From the NCBI GenBank assembly GCA_004194705.1, contig SADC01001227.1, forward strand, positions 3,502,247-3,566,246: DNA of 64,000 nt. The letters are read 5' to 3'. The translations under genes and the position numbers were made by a program. The notes beneath the pieces are model-generated. The model was not told where the DNA came from. It made no database searches and saw only the letters and a program-made list of their open reading frames with translations. Position 1 is the stretch's first letter, and each line of letters starts with the position of its first letter. The stretch comes from Ditylenchus dipsaci. Taxonomy: Eukaryota > Nematoda > Chromadorea > Rhabditida > Anguinidae. Shown piece after piece: positions 37,001 to 46,223 of this stretch.

Positions 37001-40000
37001 TCGCCTCTCGGAGAGTGGATTTGTCAACTTACAAGAAGTAATTATTTTTAATCAATATAATTTAATTTATTGTTATATTTGTGGTTTTAGCTGCAACACG
37101 CCGAGAAAGAGAACGCGAGCGATGTGAAGAATGTGCGCCAGTCACCAAGGAAACAATCACGAGACTCAGCTGAACTGTCCGCCAAGATGGACGACCTGCG
37201 ACTCGCTGCAAATTGTGACTCGCTACTGCGACTCGCTACAATTGCGACTCGCTACAGATTGAATTTTCTATTGTTATGTGGTACAGATTGTTGTACCAGA
37301 CCAATTGTTGGCCGCTTCGCGGCCAAGACCAGCACACTCCACATTGCAAGGATAGGGAACATGTAGTACATGTTTTGGGTGAAATGGACAAAAAAGTTAA
37401 AGTGTAGCGAGTCGCAAAAAGTGTAGCGAGTCACAATTGTAGCGAGTCGAAGTTTTACCGCCAAGATAGCCGATGCACAACAGCTATTTGCAGCGATTCT
37501 GGAGTACCAAATTGAAGACGAAAACTTCTAAGAACAACTCACAGCCTTCCTGCTGCACATTGGATACCGTATATTCTCTATTAGAAGCCCCTCTCTAATA
37601 GAAGCCCCTCTCTAATAGAAGGCCTCCTTGAGGACCTATATATCAGCCTAGAAAAAGAAATTCGCAAATCTGTATTTCGCATTTTCTTAGTAGCACTAGC
37701 TTACCTGATTCCACTTTTGAAATTTTGGTTGAGCACGCAAAAATCTCAAAATTGACCCAAATTTTTTCCGACTTTTTTAGGGTTGAAAAATAGAAGGCCC
37801 GGGCCTTCTAATAGAGAATATACGGTACCTCATGGGATACAACAACAGGCCAGCTAAAATTGTGGACGAAGAAATAGAAGAGGAGCCAGCTGCCGAGCAA
37901 GAGATGGACGAGGAGGAGGAAGAAAGAAGGGCTGTGGAGAACATCGAAGAATTTAACCTTTATTGAGGCAATACTTTTTTTTGCCGCAAATATACTTTTT
38001 TTGCCGCAAATATACTTTTTTTTGCCGCAAATCTGCTTTTGCCGCAAATATACTTTTTTTTGCCGCAATTTACTTTTTTTGCCGCAAATATACTTTTTTT
38101 GCCGCAAATCTGCTTTTTGCCGCAAATATACTTTTTTCTGCCGCAAATATACTTTTTCTGCCGCAAATTTACTCTTTTTTGCCGCAAATTTAATATTTCT
38201 GCCGCAATATAGATTTTACAGTTGCCAGATGCCTTTACTTCAAGTCTGTCTTTTTTTAGGAATATGGGTAAAAGCTTGGGTTTTTCACTGGTCTTTAGCC
38301 AATATACACACCTTTTACAGCTTATTTTCAGGTAGATATCGCAGACTTCACTGGAAGGACTTTCAAAGCTTTATATTTGTGATTTTAGGTTAGCTAGAAA
38401 GGTAAATTTTGATTTTTCACACGTATAGCAATGCGACTTCATACGGCTGGACAAGTTCATGAACTAGTGTAACGTCACGTCAATTTTTTTTTTCAATATG
38501 TGTCAACAGTTGATTTTGTCGGGCTGTATGTTGTCGAAATGCGACTCTCTATGTGCCTTCGTGCTCCATTCCTCAGACAGTATGGCTAGGTCGTTGTAAC
38601 ATAACTGTCGGGGCACGTTAACTTCAAGAGGCTGCCTAGCGAGAGTTAGGCTCTTCTAAGATTTACTTCACTCATTTTTAGGTTTATCAAAATCTTACAG
38701 ATTATTATCTACAGGTGTCTGCGACCAACCATAAATCAATGGATCAAGTTCAGCTTTGAGTTCGCTTGAGTTCAATTTCCAAGAAAATCTGAAAATGAGT
38801 GAAGTAAATCTTAGAAGAGCCTAACTCTCGCTAGGCAGCCTCTTGAAGTTAACGTGCCCCGACAGTTATGTTACAACGGCCCAGCCATACTGTCTGAGGA
38901 ATGGAGCACGAAGGCACATAGAGAGTCGCATTTCGACAACATACAGCCCGACAAAATCAACTGTTGACACATATTGAAAAAAAAAATTGACGTGACGTTA
39001 CAACTAGTTCATGAACTTGTCCACCGTATGAAGTCGCATTGCTATACGTGTGTGAAAAATCAAAATTTACCTTTCTAGCTAACCTAAAATCACAAATATA
39101 AAAGCTTTGAAGTCCTTCCAGTGAAGTCTGCGACATCTACCTGAAAATAAGCTGTAAAAGGTGTGTATATTGGCTAAAGACCAGTGAAAAACCCAAGCTT
39201 TTACCATATTCCTAAAAAAAGACAGACTTGAAGTAAAGGCATCTGGCAACTGTAAAATCTATATTTGCGGCAGAAATATTAAATTTGCGGCAAAAAAGAG
39301 TAAATTTGCGGCAGAAAAAAGTATATTTGCGGCAGAAAAAAGTATATTTGCGGCAAAAAGCATTTGCGGCAAAAAAAGTATATTTGCGGCAAAAAAAAGT
39401 AAATTTGCGGCAAAAAAAAGTATATTTGCGGCAAAAAAAGTAAATTTGCGGCAAAAAAAAGTATATTTGCGGCAAAAGCAGATTTGCGGCAAAAAAAGTA
39501 TATTTGCGGCAAAAAAAGTATATTTGCGGCAAAAAAAGTATTGCCCCTTTATTGAATTGTCGTTATAATTAGATCTTATTTTGTTGTTAACTCATTAAAT
39601 AAAATCATTTGTTTCATTGTTTATTACTAAGCAATGAATGTTAGTTGGGACTCATGTCAGTTGGTCATGTCAGTTAGGACTCATGTCAGTTGGGTCATGT
39701 CAGTTGGGACTCATGTCAGTTGGGTCATGTCAGTTGGAACTCATGTCAGTTGGGTCATGTCAGTTGGAACTCATGTCAGTTGGGGTTTTACCCCAAAGGC
39801 ACTTTGGGTCGACTTTAGATTCTTTCCTCCATGCAACATGTTGAGCGCAACACAATTTGACGCAATATAAATCAGATTTGAGCGTAAACGTCAAGCACCT
39901 GTTTTGACAAAACCGTCACAATTAACTTTGTCCATTAACTTCTTTCGGATTGTGATGAAGTGGGCACTGACAAGGGATCCTTTCGGGGTGTCATTTTGAA

Positions 40001-42523
40001 GACCCTATCACGTGAATTTGTTTACATGTTGTTGTAGAGCATGTATGACTTCCTAATGAAAGTGGCCGTTGAGGCGATATTACTACAGAAAGTGGTACAA
40101 CCCTTCAATCAGAGTGCTGTGTTACGGTATCCATGTTTTTTTGGATTTTTTTATTCAATAGGTAACTGGATAATTATATCAATAGGTAGATGGTCCGTAC
40201 TTTTACCTATTTGATCTACATTTCGGGAGGATGTTGCAATGATTAACGTTTTGCGTCAAACACCTCATTACAGACTAGAATCGCAGGCATACCTAATGAT
40301 GTTATTTTTGTGAGGTAAGAAAATCACAGAGAAAAAGACAAAGTAAAAATGTTGCTACAAAATTAAGACTTTTGTTTGAAGAGTCAGTTTAGGTACAAGC
40401 AAGAAAAGTCGGCACACCCCTGCAAATAACAACTATAAACGAGACCGTACTAACCAGTTGTATATCCTCTTCCCTGATGCCTCTACTCTGGCGTAGAAAG
40501 CCAGGTGTTCTCGTGCAGTCATTTTGGCTGTAAGAGCATCAATCTGAGGCAATAGCCAGGTGACGAAAGCAACTGTCGCCGTCCCGAAGGATGCTGAAAA
40601 AGCCAAGGATGTGCTAATGGCTGCTACACTCTAATCAAAACCTGTTGCCGTTGACTAGAACATCTCCAGAACAAGTGTCAAGCACTCCAGTCAGCATGGA
40701 AAAAGTTGTTGTTTTGCCGGCTCCATTCACGCCCAACAATCCAAACATTGACCTTTGCCGACTGCAAACGACAAGTTATTCACTGCCAAATGGGTGGATC
40801 CGTAGGCCTGAATTAAAAGAAGATTATGTTTTTCTGGGGGATTTGGAAAAAAAATTGAAAGGAAAATAATATCGGAACCAGATTAAAAATAAAATGGGCA
40901 TGCCCGTGCGTTTCGAAAAATTAAAAAAACAAGCAATTTTTTTTGAATCGTCCCATATTTCACTCGTTTTGCGTCAAATCTAATATTGATGACCATATAC
41001 TACTTTTAAAAACTAGGCAGAAAACTTTAAAAATTAGGATAATAACGCAAAAAAATATGTTCGAAAAAAAAAAAATGGCCCCCAAAATAATGCTGGTTGC
41101 CTTTTCTCTGTGTCGTGCACGGGCATACCCTTCAAGACCAGAGGCATACCTAGGTAGACCTGGAAGCTCCAGGTGGTTAATAGGCTCACCAGGACAATAA
41201 ACGGGGATAATTAACGCGAAATTATCGAAGAATTTTTAGTAGTTGATAGTCGAAATATCGAAAGAACCTAAAATTCTTGGATTATCGGTTTTCACTCTAA
41301 GTTACCAAATTTTGAAATTCCAAATTTTTGAAATTAGTTGGTTTGGATAGATTTATTGGTGTTTCAATTTGGGTTCAGGAGGGATGTTGACCGAACCCGT
41401 AAGCTCAAGCAAAAAGTACCTTGGAGACATTTTTGACCACCAGTCCATAATCATCTAATTCGTCCAGTCTCTCCACTGCATCCTGCTCCTTCAGCACATC
41501 CGGGTCTATTAAACGGTGTTTCTGTGAGTTTTCAGACTTAAGTAGCCTCTGTGTCTTCAGCCTTTCTGACGTTCTGAAAAATAAATCGTGTGAATACAAT
41601 AAGCCTAACAAGGATAAAAAATACCTCAGAAACTTTAAGCGAGATCGGTACTCCAGGCCTAGCAGAACAACTAGAAAGAAGAGGGAGAGACCGAGGAGAA
41701 CAACACAATGTATGCCAGCCAATTCCCAGCTCAATGGTTGGGCATTGGAAGCTGTGAAGCCAGGTCTGGGCGATTGATGCCATCTGAAATGGTTTTTATA
41801 GAATAAAAAATTTAAAGAGGCATACCAGTGAGTTACACTGCAAATTAAGGCGGGGACCACCGATTTTTCAAAAATCGTTCTCATTTTCACTCGTTTTAAC
41901 TCAAATCTCATATTTATTACCTTACCCTACTTTTAAAAATTAGGCAAAAAACGTAGGCAGGTAGAACGCTTACAGAAAATAGTCAAGAGCGAAATAATGC
42001 TAATCCGCGCTTTAATTGCAGTGTAATGCGCTGGTATGCCCTTTAAATTTGGTTGAAAAAGTGACTCACTCAGGAATATGAACCCAGTATTGTAGACCAC
42101 ATTCAAGAAGTTGAGTCGGTAAATGACCATGCCTAGATTATACTGCGGAAGTATTAGGAAAACAATTGCGCAGATGTTGTGTGCCAGCTGGAGAGTTTCG
42201 TCATTGCTCATGAGATTTTCCAATAACATGATGGTCATAGTTGTGACGACGCCGACGAAAAAAGTCCCACATGTGATTAGTGCAAAAGCCAGGGATGGAG
42301 TTGTGAAAAGTAGCTGTAGAATGTTGACAAAGAGTATGCAACTGGTCCTGAAAATTGGAAAATAGGGTTCACTATGTAACAATCGGGTAAAAATAGTGAC
42401 TATACCATAGAGACCAAAGGCAAGTAGGGCACAACAAAATGCAGAAATTGAATAGGTGAAAAAAGTGACACCCATAAAAGAGTAGATGCAGATTATGGCG
42501 AGGGAGCACATGAAGTAAAAGGT
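22033..42523 (-). CDS. ABCA-family lipid transporter, 3' half (TMD2, NBD2, C-terminus)
   Basis: Ten exons read leftward: 42406-42523, 42070-42347, 41625-41783, 41420-41575, 40643-40807, 40455-40593, 27804-27938, 27562-27758, 23651-23834, 22033-22152. They encode hydrophobic TMD2 helices ([35 protein letters not shown]), a linker and the nucleotide-binding domain. The NBD has Walker [13 protein letters not shown]-loop region [15 protein letters not shown], signature [10 protein letters not shown], Walker [14 protein letters not shown] and H-loop TSHSMEE. The ABCA-type tail [12 protein letters not shown] ends with [15 protein letters not shown]. Seven single missing bases are needed for continuity: three at splice donors that would have a second G (near 42405, 42070 and 23650), one in the Walker A exon (near 40742) and three in the next exon (40520-40575). 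The stop CAGTAAGC at 22033 could itself be a donor. Upstream exons are missing from this stretch. ABCA proteins export lipids; substrate unknown. Confidence 0.88.
23356..23483. mobile_element. hAT-like MITE (TAGGGTTGTCGAC ends)
   Basis: Inverted ends TAGGGTTGTCGAC with 8-bp flanks ATTATATG / ATTATACG (7 of 8 match). The interior is made of TCGAC-rich words. Same family as 25895-26054; lies in an ABCA intron. Confidence 0.7.
24240..25740. repeat. Degenerate satellite, about 180-190-bp unit
   Basis: Roughly eight diverged units, each with a CAGGTGGATACCCACCTGG palindrome, ACGATATCATACGTAAAAT and CACCCAAACCCCGAAA. Single units also occur near 12430-12620 and 18000-18210. A palindrome inside the unit is typical of satellites and origin-like repeats, but no function can be inferred. 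Confidence 0.65.
25895..26054. mobile_element. hAT-like MITE, 8-bp duplication GTCAAAAG
   Basis: Perfect inverted termini TAGGGTTGTCGA / TCGACAACCCTA, exact GTCAAAAG on both sides (25887-25894 and 26055-26062). The interior is TCGAGGCCTCGAAAATTTTCG palindromic words. TAGGG matches the hAT YARNG rule. Confidence 0.85.
26257..26340 (+). pseudogene. 5S rRNA-derived fragment
   Basis: The stretch TAGTGAAAGTAGGCTCAG..GTTAGATCTGTCAATGTCAA, then GCATCGTTGGGCTCGA and ATGAATGG, follows the order of animal 5S rRNA: CCTGAAAGC.., CCGATCT, AAGTTAAGCAACGTTGGGCTCG, TTGGATGG. It is too diverged to be functional. A second fragment is at 61822-61885 / 62320-62335. Either 5S pseudogenes or remains of a 5S-derived SINE (SINE3 type). 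Confidence 0.6.
26575..27401. mobile_element. TA-flanked CAGTCGACTCCCTCC element, word GTGCACTATGG
   Basis: Ends CAGTCGACTCCCTCCATAGT and inverse, TA at both borders. Repeated GTGCACTATGGCGGGGG words lie near the left end and at 27230-27395. The pogo/Tigger-like ends share ..ACCC..GGACCGGC with the 12873 and 11528 elements although the word differs. Lies in an ABCA intron, 160 bases from an exon. Confidence 0.75.
28080..28355. mobile_element. Truncated TA-type element (word GTGTCGGCTTATCG) with nested 145-bp MITE
   Basis: The right end GGCTTATCGAGGTTCGACTG is intact; the left starts at ACCTCGATAAGCC. Inside, at 28162-28306, sits a palindrome with ends GGGCCTATTGCAACAG and CTG on both sides, internally AGTTGAGAGTTGATAG words. 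That nested unit is PIF/Harbinger-like, matching the 17664 element in ends and target. Confidence 0.7.
28433..29970. mobile_element. Foldback element, word TTTTTGGGTCAAAAAGAC, with SWIM-domain fragment
   Basis: The outer arms GATTGCACAG..GAGAAATGGACGGTTGAAGT mirror each other (28433-28490 and 29905-29970). Next come arrays of an 18-base word in opposite orientation (28495-28790 and 29640-29880), then shared unique arm sequence (28780-28900 and 29530-29640). The interior encodes the C-terminal zinc finger of a Mutator-like transposase (28914-29294). ORFs across the word arrays are artefacts. No exact target duplication is visible. Confidence 0.75.
28914..29294 (-). pseudogene. MULE transposase C-terminal fragment with SWIM zinc finger
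   Basis: Reading leftward, 126 codons contain [20 protein letters not shown], the SWIM signature CxC..CxH, followed by a basic GRPRK motif near the end. A second frame (29030-29242) carries [20 protein letters not shown], which would normally precede the SWIM finger. A one-base slip near 29110 therefore probably separates the two halves. SWIM fingers close many Mutator-like transposases. The catalytic DDE part is absent. Confidence 0.6.
30525..30625. repeat. Word array TTCCCGGC..AAAGGGACA (left arm?)
   Basis: Words GTTCCCGGC and ATAAAAGGGACA; the inverse occurs at 35425-35495, and a diverged single copy near 58720-58760. The two may be arms of a larger element (30525-35495) now packed with other insertions. 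The sequence 29971-30520 shows no gene. Confidence 0.4.
31117..32099. mobile_element. Foldback element, word ATATACCCCCCC, 9-bp duplication AATGTTTGA
   Basis: It starts CGCTACTGTCATATACCC and ends GGGTATATTACAGTAGCGCC. Exact AATGTTTGA flanks it (31108-31116 and 32100-32108). The arms repeat a CTACTGTAATATACCCCCCC word. The interior has a GTAAGTG-CGCGC palindromic repeat (31375-31640). No ORF of interest. Confidence 0.82.
32404..33839. mobile_element. Foldback element, word AATTGCGCC, 8-bp duplication GAAATTCA, with FLYWCH ORF
   Basis: Ends GGGCAGCGACATATTGCGCC and inverse, flanked by GAAATTCA (32396-32403 and 33840-33847). The flank itself is repetitive, so a 9-bp reading is also possible. 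The arms are AAATTGCGCC arrays (32410-32545 and 33575-33830). The interior has a FLYWCH ORF and, near 33215-33395, a GTGGACGACCAC repeat. Larger relative of 15559-15970. Confidence 0.82.
32637..33037 (+). CDS. FLYWCH zinc-finger protein of the foldback element (N-terminal transposase-like)
   Basis: The first segment, 32637-32827, encodes [20 protein letters not shown], then [15 protein letters not shown] and VHHGE. This is the complete FLYWCH layout F..G..Y..W.C....C.A..H. A second open stretch (about 32878-33037) encodes [13 protein letters not shown] and [14 protein letters not shown], resembling the region after the finger in MULE proteins. A 49-base GT..AG gap joins them only approximately in frame. 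No catalytic domain follows before the right arm, so the element cannot encode a full transposase. Confidence 0.6.
34435..34710. mobile_element. Palindromic element, word GGTCGGTTAACCGG
   Basis: Ends TAGAGTAGTTCACGGTCGG and inverse. The interior consists of CCCGGTTTTCGGTT / GGTCGGTTAACC words. The TAs at the borders may belong to the terminus. GTTCACGG resembles the 46224-type ends. Confidence 0.6.
34965..35335. mobile_element. Palindrome related to 42885-43440
   Basis: Near-perfect inverted halves (AACTTTTTATTAGAAATCG, TGAGCTGAGATAT..) meeting around 35135. The element at 42885-43440 has the same plan and motifs (ATCAGGTCCGA.., GCTGAGATAT, ATCGACAATTTTGA), so the two are diverged copies of one MITE-like family. 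Confidence 0.55.
35620..35625 (-). terminator. AATAAA poly(A) signal of the small nested gene
   Basis: AATAAA on the minus strand, about 70 bases past the stop at 35694. Confidence 0.6.
35694..36137 (-). CDS. Small unrecognised protein, nested in the ABCA intron
   Basis: Four exons read leftward: 36135-36137 (only the ATG), 36029-36081, 35871-35978, 35694-35820. All GT..AG introns join in frame to about 97 residues with no repair. The product begins [19 protein letters not shown]. Its core is basic and Trp-rich ([40 protein letters not shown]), and the tail is [11 protein letters not shown]. There is no signal peptide or membrane helix. A TATATATA box lies 123-130 bases upstream and AATAAA follows the stop. 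I do not recognise the family; clean splicing and the flanking signals make it a convincing gene. It lies in the same orientation as the host ABCA gene. Confidence 0.75.
36260..36267 (-). promoter_or_regulatory. TATA box of the small nested gene
   Basis: TATATATA on the minus strand, followed by purine-rich leader; about 125 bases upstream of the ATG exon. An independent promoter inside the ABCA intron is the simplest reading. Confidence 0.55.
37189..37457. mobile_element. Foldback element, word GCGACTCGCTACA, 10-bp duplication CCGCCAAGAT
   Basis: Exact 10-bp CCGCCAAGAT flanks it (37179-37188 and 37458-37467). The left end is GGACGACCTGCGACTCGC; the right end is the inverse of TAAAACTTCGACTCGC, or GGTAAAAC with an 8-bp duplication GCCAAGAT. 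Short arms of TGCGACTCGCTACA words. Its removal restores the surrounding ORF. Confidence 0.82.
37567..37825. mobile_element. TA-flanked CCGTATATTCTCTATTAG MITE
   Basis: Ends CCGTATATTCTCTATTAGAA and inverse, TA on both sides, internal CTCTAATAGAAGCCCC words. Its removal with one TA restores the frame of the surrounding ORF (..LLHIGY / LMGYNN..). Confidence 0.8.
37967..39545. mobile_element. Foldback element, word TTTGCCGCAAATATAC, 10-bp duplication CCTTTATTGA
   Basis: It begins GGCAATACTTTTTTTTGCCG and ends ..AAAAGTATTGCC. Exact 10-bp CCTTTATTGA lies at 37957-37966 and 39546-39555. The outer arms are GCCGCAAATATACTTTTTTT arrays. They continue into about 460 bp of near-identical unique sequence (38222-38680 mirrored at 38794-39250), with a spacer of only about 110 bases. 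ORFs over the arrays are artefacts. No coding sequence. Confidence 0.9.
39556..40454. other. Part of the ABCA 12.5-kb intron without further features
   Basis: Beyond the right arm of the composite element the intron sequence shows no gene or strong repeat up to the exon at 40455. Confidence 0.45.
41812..42050. mobile_element. TTAA-type MITE (AGGGCATACCAG ends) in an ABCA intron
   Basis: TTTAAAGAGGCATACCAG and its inverse CTGGTATGCCCTTTAAA frame the intron insert, followed by inverted TTACACTGCAAATT. It accounts for the extra length of the 286-base intron. Related ends occur at 40893-41130, 53060-53090 and 55440-55460. Confidence 0.6.
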
Positions 42524-42884
42524 CTACAAAAAGTCATGATATATCATTAATAATGATTCATTAGTAACGATAATAATTAGAGACAGAAACAAGACAAGAT
42601 CTTGGCGAAGATTTGTCTTGTCTTGCCCCAATTTTGACGGAAAATCTTGTCTTGGGATTTTGTTTGGTCATTTTAGAAATTTCGGTCCTGGTCTTGGTTT
42701 TCTGGCCAATCTTGTATGCAAAATTCACAAAAAACCCGACAGCCATTTTATCGTTTTTAGGGCCCATAAATACCCGAATTATGTTTATGGGACTTATAAA
42801 AGATTTAAAAAATGACGGGGCGGGACAATTTCGTCCAGCTCACCGTCCCAAAATCCCGTCTAAACATTTTTCAACAATGTCCCA

Positions 42885-43440
42885 TCCCGGTGTCCGTCCG
42901 GTAAAATATCAACTGACCACCATTTTTTTCGGAATATTTGAAACTTTTGATTAAAAATCGACAATTTTGACAGTAAAAGTTTTCGGAAAATCACCCCCAA
43001 TACCAAAATCTTCTCCTGAATCCGAATCCGTTGAGATCAGGTCCGAAAAAATTTCAGGAAGCTGAGATATCCTTGTAAGTAGGGAGCTGGTCCAAATTTT
43101 CTGTGTGGTCCACTCAAAATACCAATATCTCAGCTCTCTGAAATTTTTCGACTGCCCAGCGATTGGGTACAAATTGTGATTGGGTACACTTTTTTTCGAT
43201 GTTTTTCAGCGCTGTTTTACCGAATTTCACCGAAAAAAAGTGTACCCAATCACAATTTGTACCAATCGCTGTTTTACCAATTTTTCGGACCTGGTCTCAA
43301 CAGATTCGGATTCAAGAAGAGATTTTGGTATTAGGGGTGACTTTCCAGTAACTTTTACTGTCAAAATCGTCGATTTTTAATCAAAGTTTCAATATTCCGA
43401 AAAAAATGGTGGTCAGTTGATGGCCGTCCTCCCGTCCGGA
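42885..43440. mobile_element. Long palindrome (GTGTACCCAATC centre)
   Basis: Inverted halves from GGACG..CATTTTTTTCGG to its mirror, with a centre repeating GATTGGGTACA. Related in plan to 34965-35335. No coding capacity. Confidence 0.55.
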
Positions 43441-46223
43441 AAAAAATTATTCAAATTTCGTCCCGTGTCGTCCCAAAGGTATCAAACTTCCATCTTTAAC
43501 CCATTTTTGCCCGAATTTCTGAAAAAATATTCGAAATTTTTCGAAAAAAAAATTTTTTTCGAAAAATTGCTCTTGGGGTAATTTTCGACGGAAAGTGATC
43601 TAGAAAAACAGAATATTAAAATTTCAATTAATATTCCATCTACGGACCTGAAATCAACTTATTATTTGTGTAGTGTATCAATGTTGTTCTGAACTCTAAA
43701 AAACGGTATTCTAAAAGGGAAAACAAGCATGCACTGAAAATTTTTTTTTGCTAAATCTCGAAATTTCATCAATAAATTATATTTTTTGTTCATATTTTTA
43801 AAATAAAACCAGCTATTTTACCCTTAGAAACGGCGCTTTTGGCCCGAAAATAAAAAATCGAAAACTTTGGGTAGTAAAGGGGGAGGGAGTAAGGCATTTT
43901 CGTACGTATTACGTACACGTGGGCACAAATGAGTTAATTAAACACGGTCGAAACTGAAAAATGCTGTTTTTGACTGATGCTGAAAAATGCTTTTAGCTGA
44001 AAAGTGCCGTCTTTTTTTCTTTTAGTCAAAGAAGTGAACATCCATACAATTTTTTTTAAGTAATAACACTTACAGGTAGCCCTGCGACTATTTTTTCTAA
44101 CAACGTATCATTTGTAAACTCAAGGTGATTTTCGGCTAAAATGGCTACATCTCATCTTAAAAAAAAGTTATCAAAATTCCGAAAAGTACGTTTTGTTTAG
44201 CGCAAAATCTTGATTTCAGGAGCCACTTTCAGGTCGGCGGATAGAGTAAGGATCAAGAGTTACTCTTGATCTATCGATCCAGTTTCAGATCGCAAGAGTA
44301 GGATCATAGATCAAGAGTTACTCTCGATCTATCGATCCGGTTTCAGGTGGACGAGTAGGATAACGAGTAACTCTTGATCCTTACTCTATCTGCCGACCTG
44401 AAAGTGGCTCCAGTAGACAAGGTAAAATCTAATTCTGAATATTGTGAATAAGCAATTATGGTGCTTTCCCAAACTATGGTTTTCTGTTCTGTTCTTCAAG
44501 TTAGCTTGAAGTGAAAGTTAAAGAGTTACATAGGTCAAAATAGGTTCTCGATATAACGCCACCCTATTTTTGTAAGAAGGATAGGTGATATCAAGAGGCC
44601 ATTTACAAAAATTACCGATAACTTAGAAAACCTCGCGACTTTTTGCAATAGATCATCAGAACAAAGTTCTAGTAGGTGTATTAATCTAGCTCAACTTAGA
44701 AAGTCATATAGAAAGTTGGTGAATTGATCAACCCACGGTGCGATGCCGAAAATTATTTGCAAGTGTGGAGATAGGGAAAAAAATTCAGAATCACTTTTCC
44801 TACAAAAATCAAGAAAAACGACCTTGAGTTTAACCTTGAGCTTGAGTTTCGGAATCTGATGCGTTTCGATTCCGTCACTTTCGAATGATTTGGGTCTAAG
44901 GTATATGTGTGTGTGCATCTCAACCCCAAGCCATCAAGGGTTAGAGACGCGCGCACTCACTTACTTTAGACATGATTCCGAGCAAGACTCATGATCGTAA
45001 ATGCATATAAAGACTCTTTTTGCCCAGCCCTAGTGATCAAATAGCAAAAAAACGGGTACTTCTTTAGTTCCCCCTTCCATACTCGGATTTTTTGAAAAGT
45101 GACCCAAAATCACCCCCGAACTCATTTTTTTCTGCACAACAAGATACGAGAAGCATTTCTAAACACTTTCTGAATTAAAAAAGTTGAAATTTATCAAAAA
45201 ATTTGCCACCCGCCTCTTAAGGGTAGATGGTCATTTTCGGGTATTTTAGGGTCATTTTCGGGTGATTTATCACATTTTTCTTGCTGGAGCTGGGCAAAAA
45301 GAGTCTCTAAATGCATTTTTGATCAAGAGTCTTGCTCGGAATAATGTCTAAGGTAAGTCTGTGCGCGCATCTCTAACCAACCAAGCCCCCTGCCCCCGAA
45401 GGGGGCTTGGTTGCTTGGGGTTGAGATGCGCACATACACATACCTGAGACACAAATCACTCGAAAATGACTCTGGATGCATAAAAACATATGCATACCAG
45501 AATTTATTCATACGGTAGGCCCAGAAAGTAAAAACCTGTTCAAAATCTAGCATTTTTACCTAAATTTTGCTAAAAAAAAAATAAATTTAGTCAAAAATGC
45601 CCTAAAAAGACCATTTACCCCAAGGGTTAGTGGAATTTTTTTGATAAATTTTAACTTTTTTTTCAGAAAGTGTTTAGAAATGCTTCCCGTATCTTGTTGT
45701 GCAGAAAAAATGAGTTCGGGGGGTGATTTTGGGTCACTTTTCAAAAAATCCGAATATGGGGGAACTAAAGAAGCGCCAAAAAACGTCGCGAACTGGCCGT
45801 AGGAAAAAGCGCCGCGAACTGGCCCACCCCCTGTCAAAATTGGAAACACTGCATATGGGCACTGGTGTACACGCTAGCACAACAGCTGCAGGATTTGCGA
45901 AACGTTAACTCGAATTTTGTATAACTCGCACAATCGTAATGGAGCTTGTCCACAATGTGCGCCCCAAAAATATAAACAGTTATTGTGCTTGAAATTGCTT
46001 CTCTCCGGTTTCCATGTTATTACTGTGTATCGTATTACCGGATTACCTAGGTTTTTATAGAATTCATAGAATTATTGACCGTAATTTGAATTATGAAGAA
46101 CTCGCAGAAAAGCTGTTTCTCTTGAAAATTTTGATTTTTTGGAGCTTTTTACACCACGAGGAAACCCTGCGATTCTAGTTTCTGATAAAGTAACATTTAT
46201 TGCATTATCTCGCAAAAATGTAA
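43441..46223. other. Repeat-rich intergenic stretch
   Basis: Holds a small element at 44220-44410 with ends GAGCCACTTTCAGGTCGG, CAG on both sides and words GATCAAGAGTTACTC. Also present are two GTAAGTG-CGCGC palindromic repeats (44870-45010 partial, 45295-45545), an inverted pair around TTTTTTCTGCACAACAAGATAC (45130 and 45700) and GCGAACTGGCC words (45790-45825). No gene seen. Confidence 0.5.

Larger units (their letters stand above)
37092..37966 (+). pseudogene. Interrupted ORF of the composite element, acidic C-terminus
   Basis: If the 269-bp (37189-37457) and 259-bp (37567-37825) insertions are removed with one duplication each,  the frame runs [20 protein letters not shown], then [20 protein letters not shown]. 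It continues [20 protein letters not shown] and ends in a Glu-rich tail ..NIEEFNLY stop. One in-frame TAA remains (near 37528). An upstream stretch [18 protein letters not shown] (from about 36972) may be its start. The family is not recognised; its place inside a foldback element suggests a transposon protein. Confidence 0.4.
36655..39795. mobile_element. Composite foldback element, word CCAACTGACATGA
   Basis: The left arm (36655-36765) and right arm (39645-39785) are inverted arrays of CCAACTGACATGAGT words. The right terminus reads GGTAAAACCCCAACTG inward and the left GGAACGACACCCAACTG. The interior holds a degenerate ORF (37092-37966) invaded by three later elements (37189-37457, 37567-37825, 37967-39545). 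Flanking bases match only partly (CCAAAG), so the border is approximate. Confidence 0.6.

Noticed and set aside
37808..39532. Cys/Phe-rich ORFs (CRKYTFF repeats) on both strands
   Set aside because: Word-array artefacts of the 37967-39545 foldback arms.
41405..41911. 168-codon continuous ORF as a single exon
   Set aside because: It reads through two 45-50-base GT..AG introns between ABCA exons; the spliced version matches the ABCA family.
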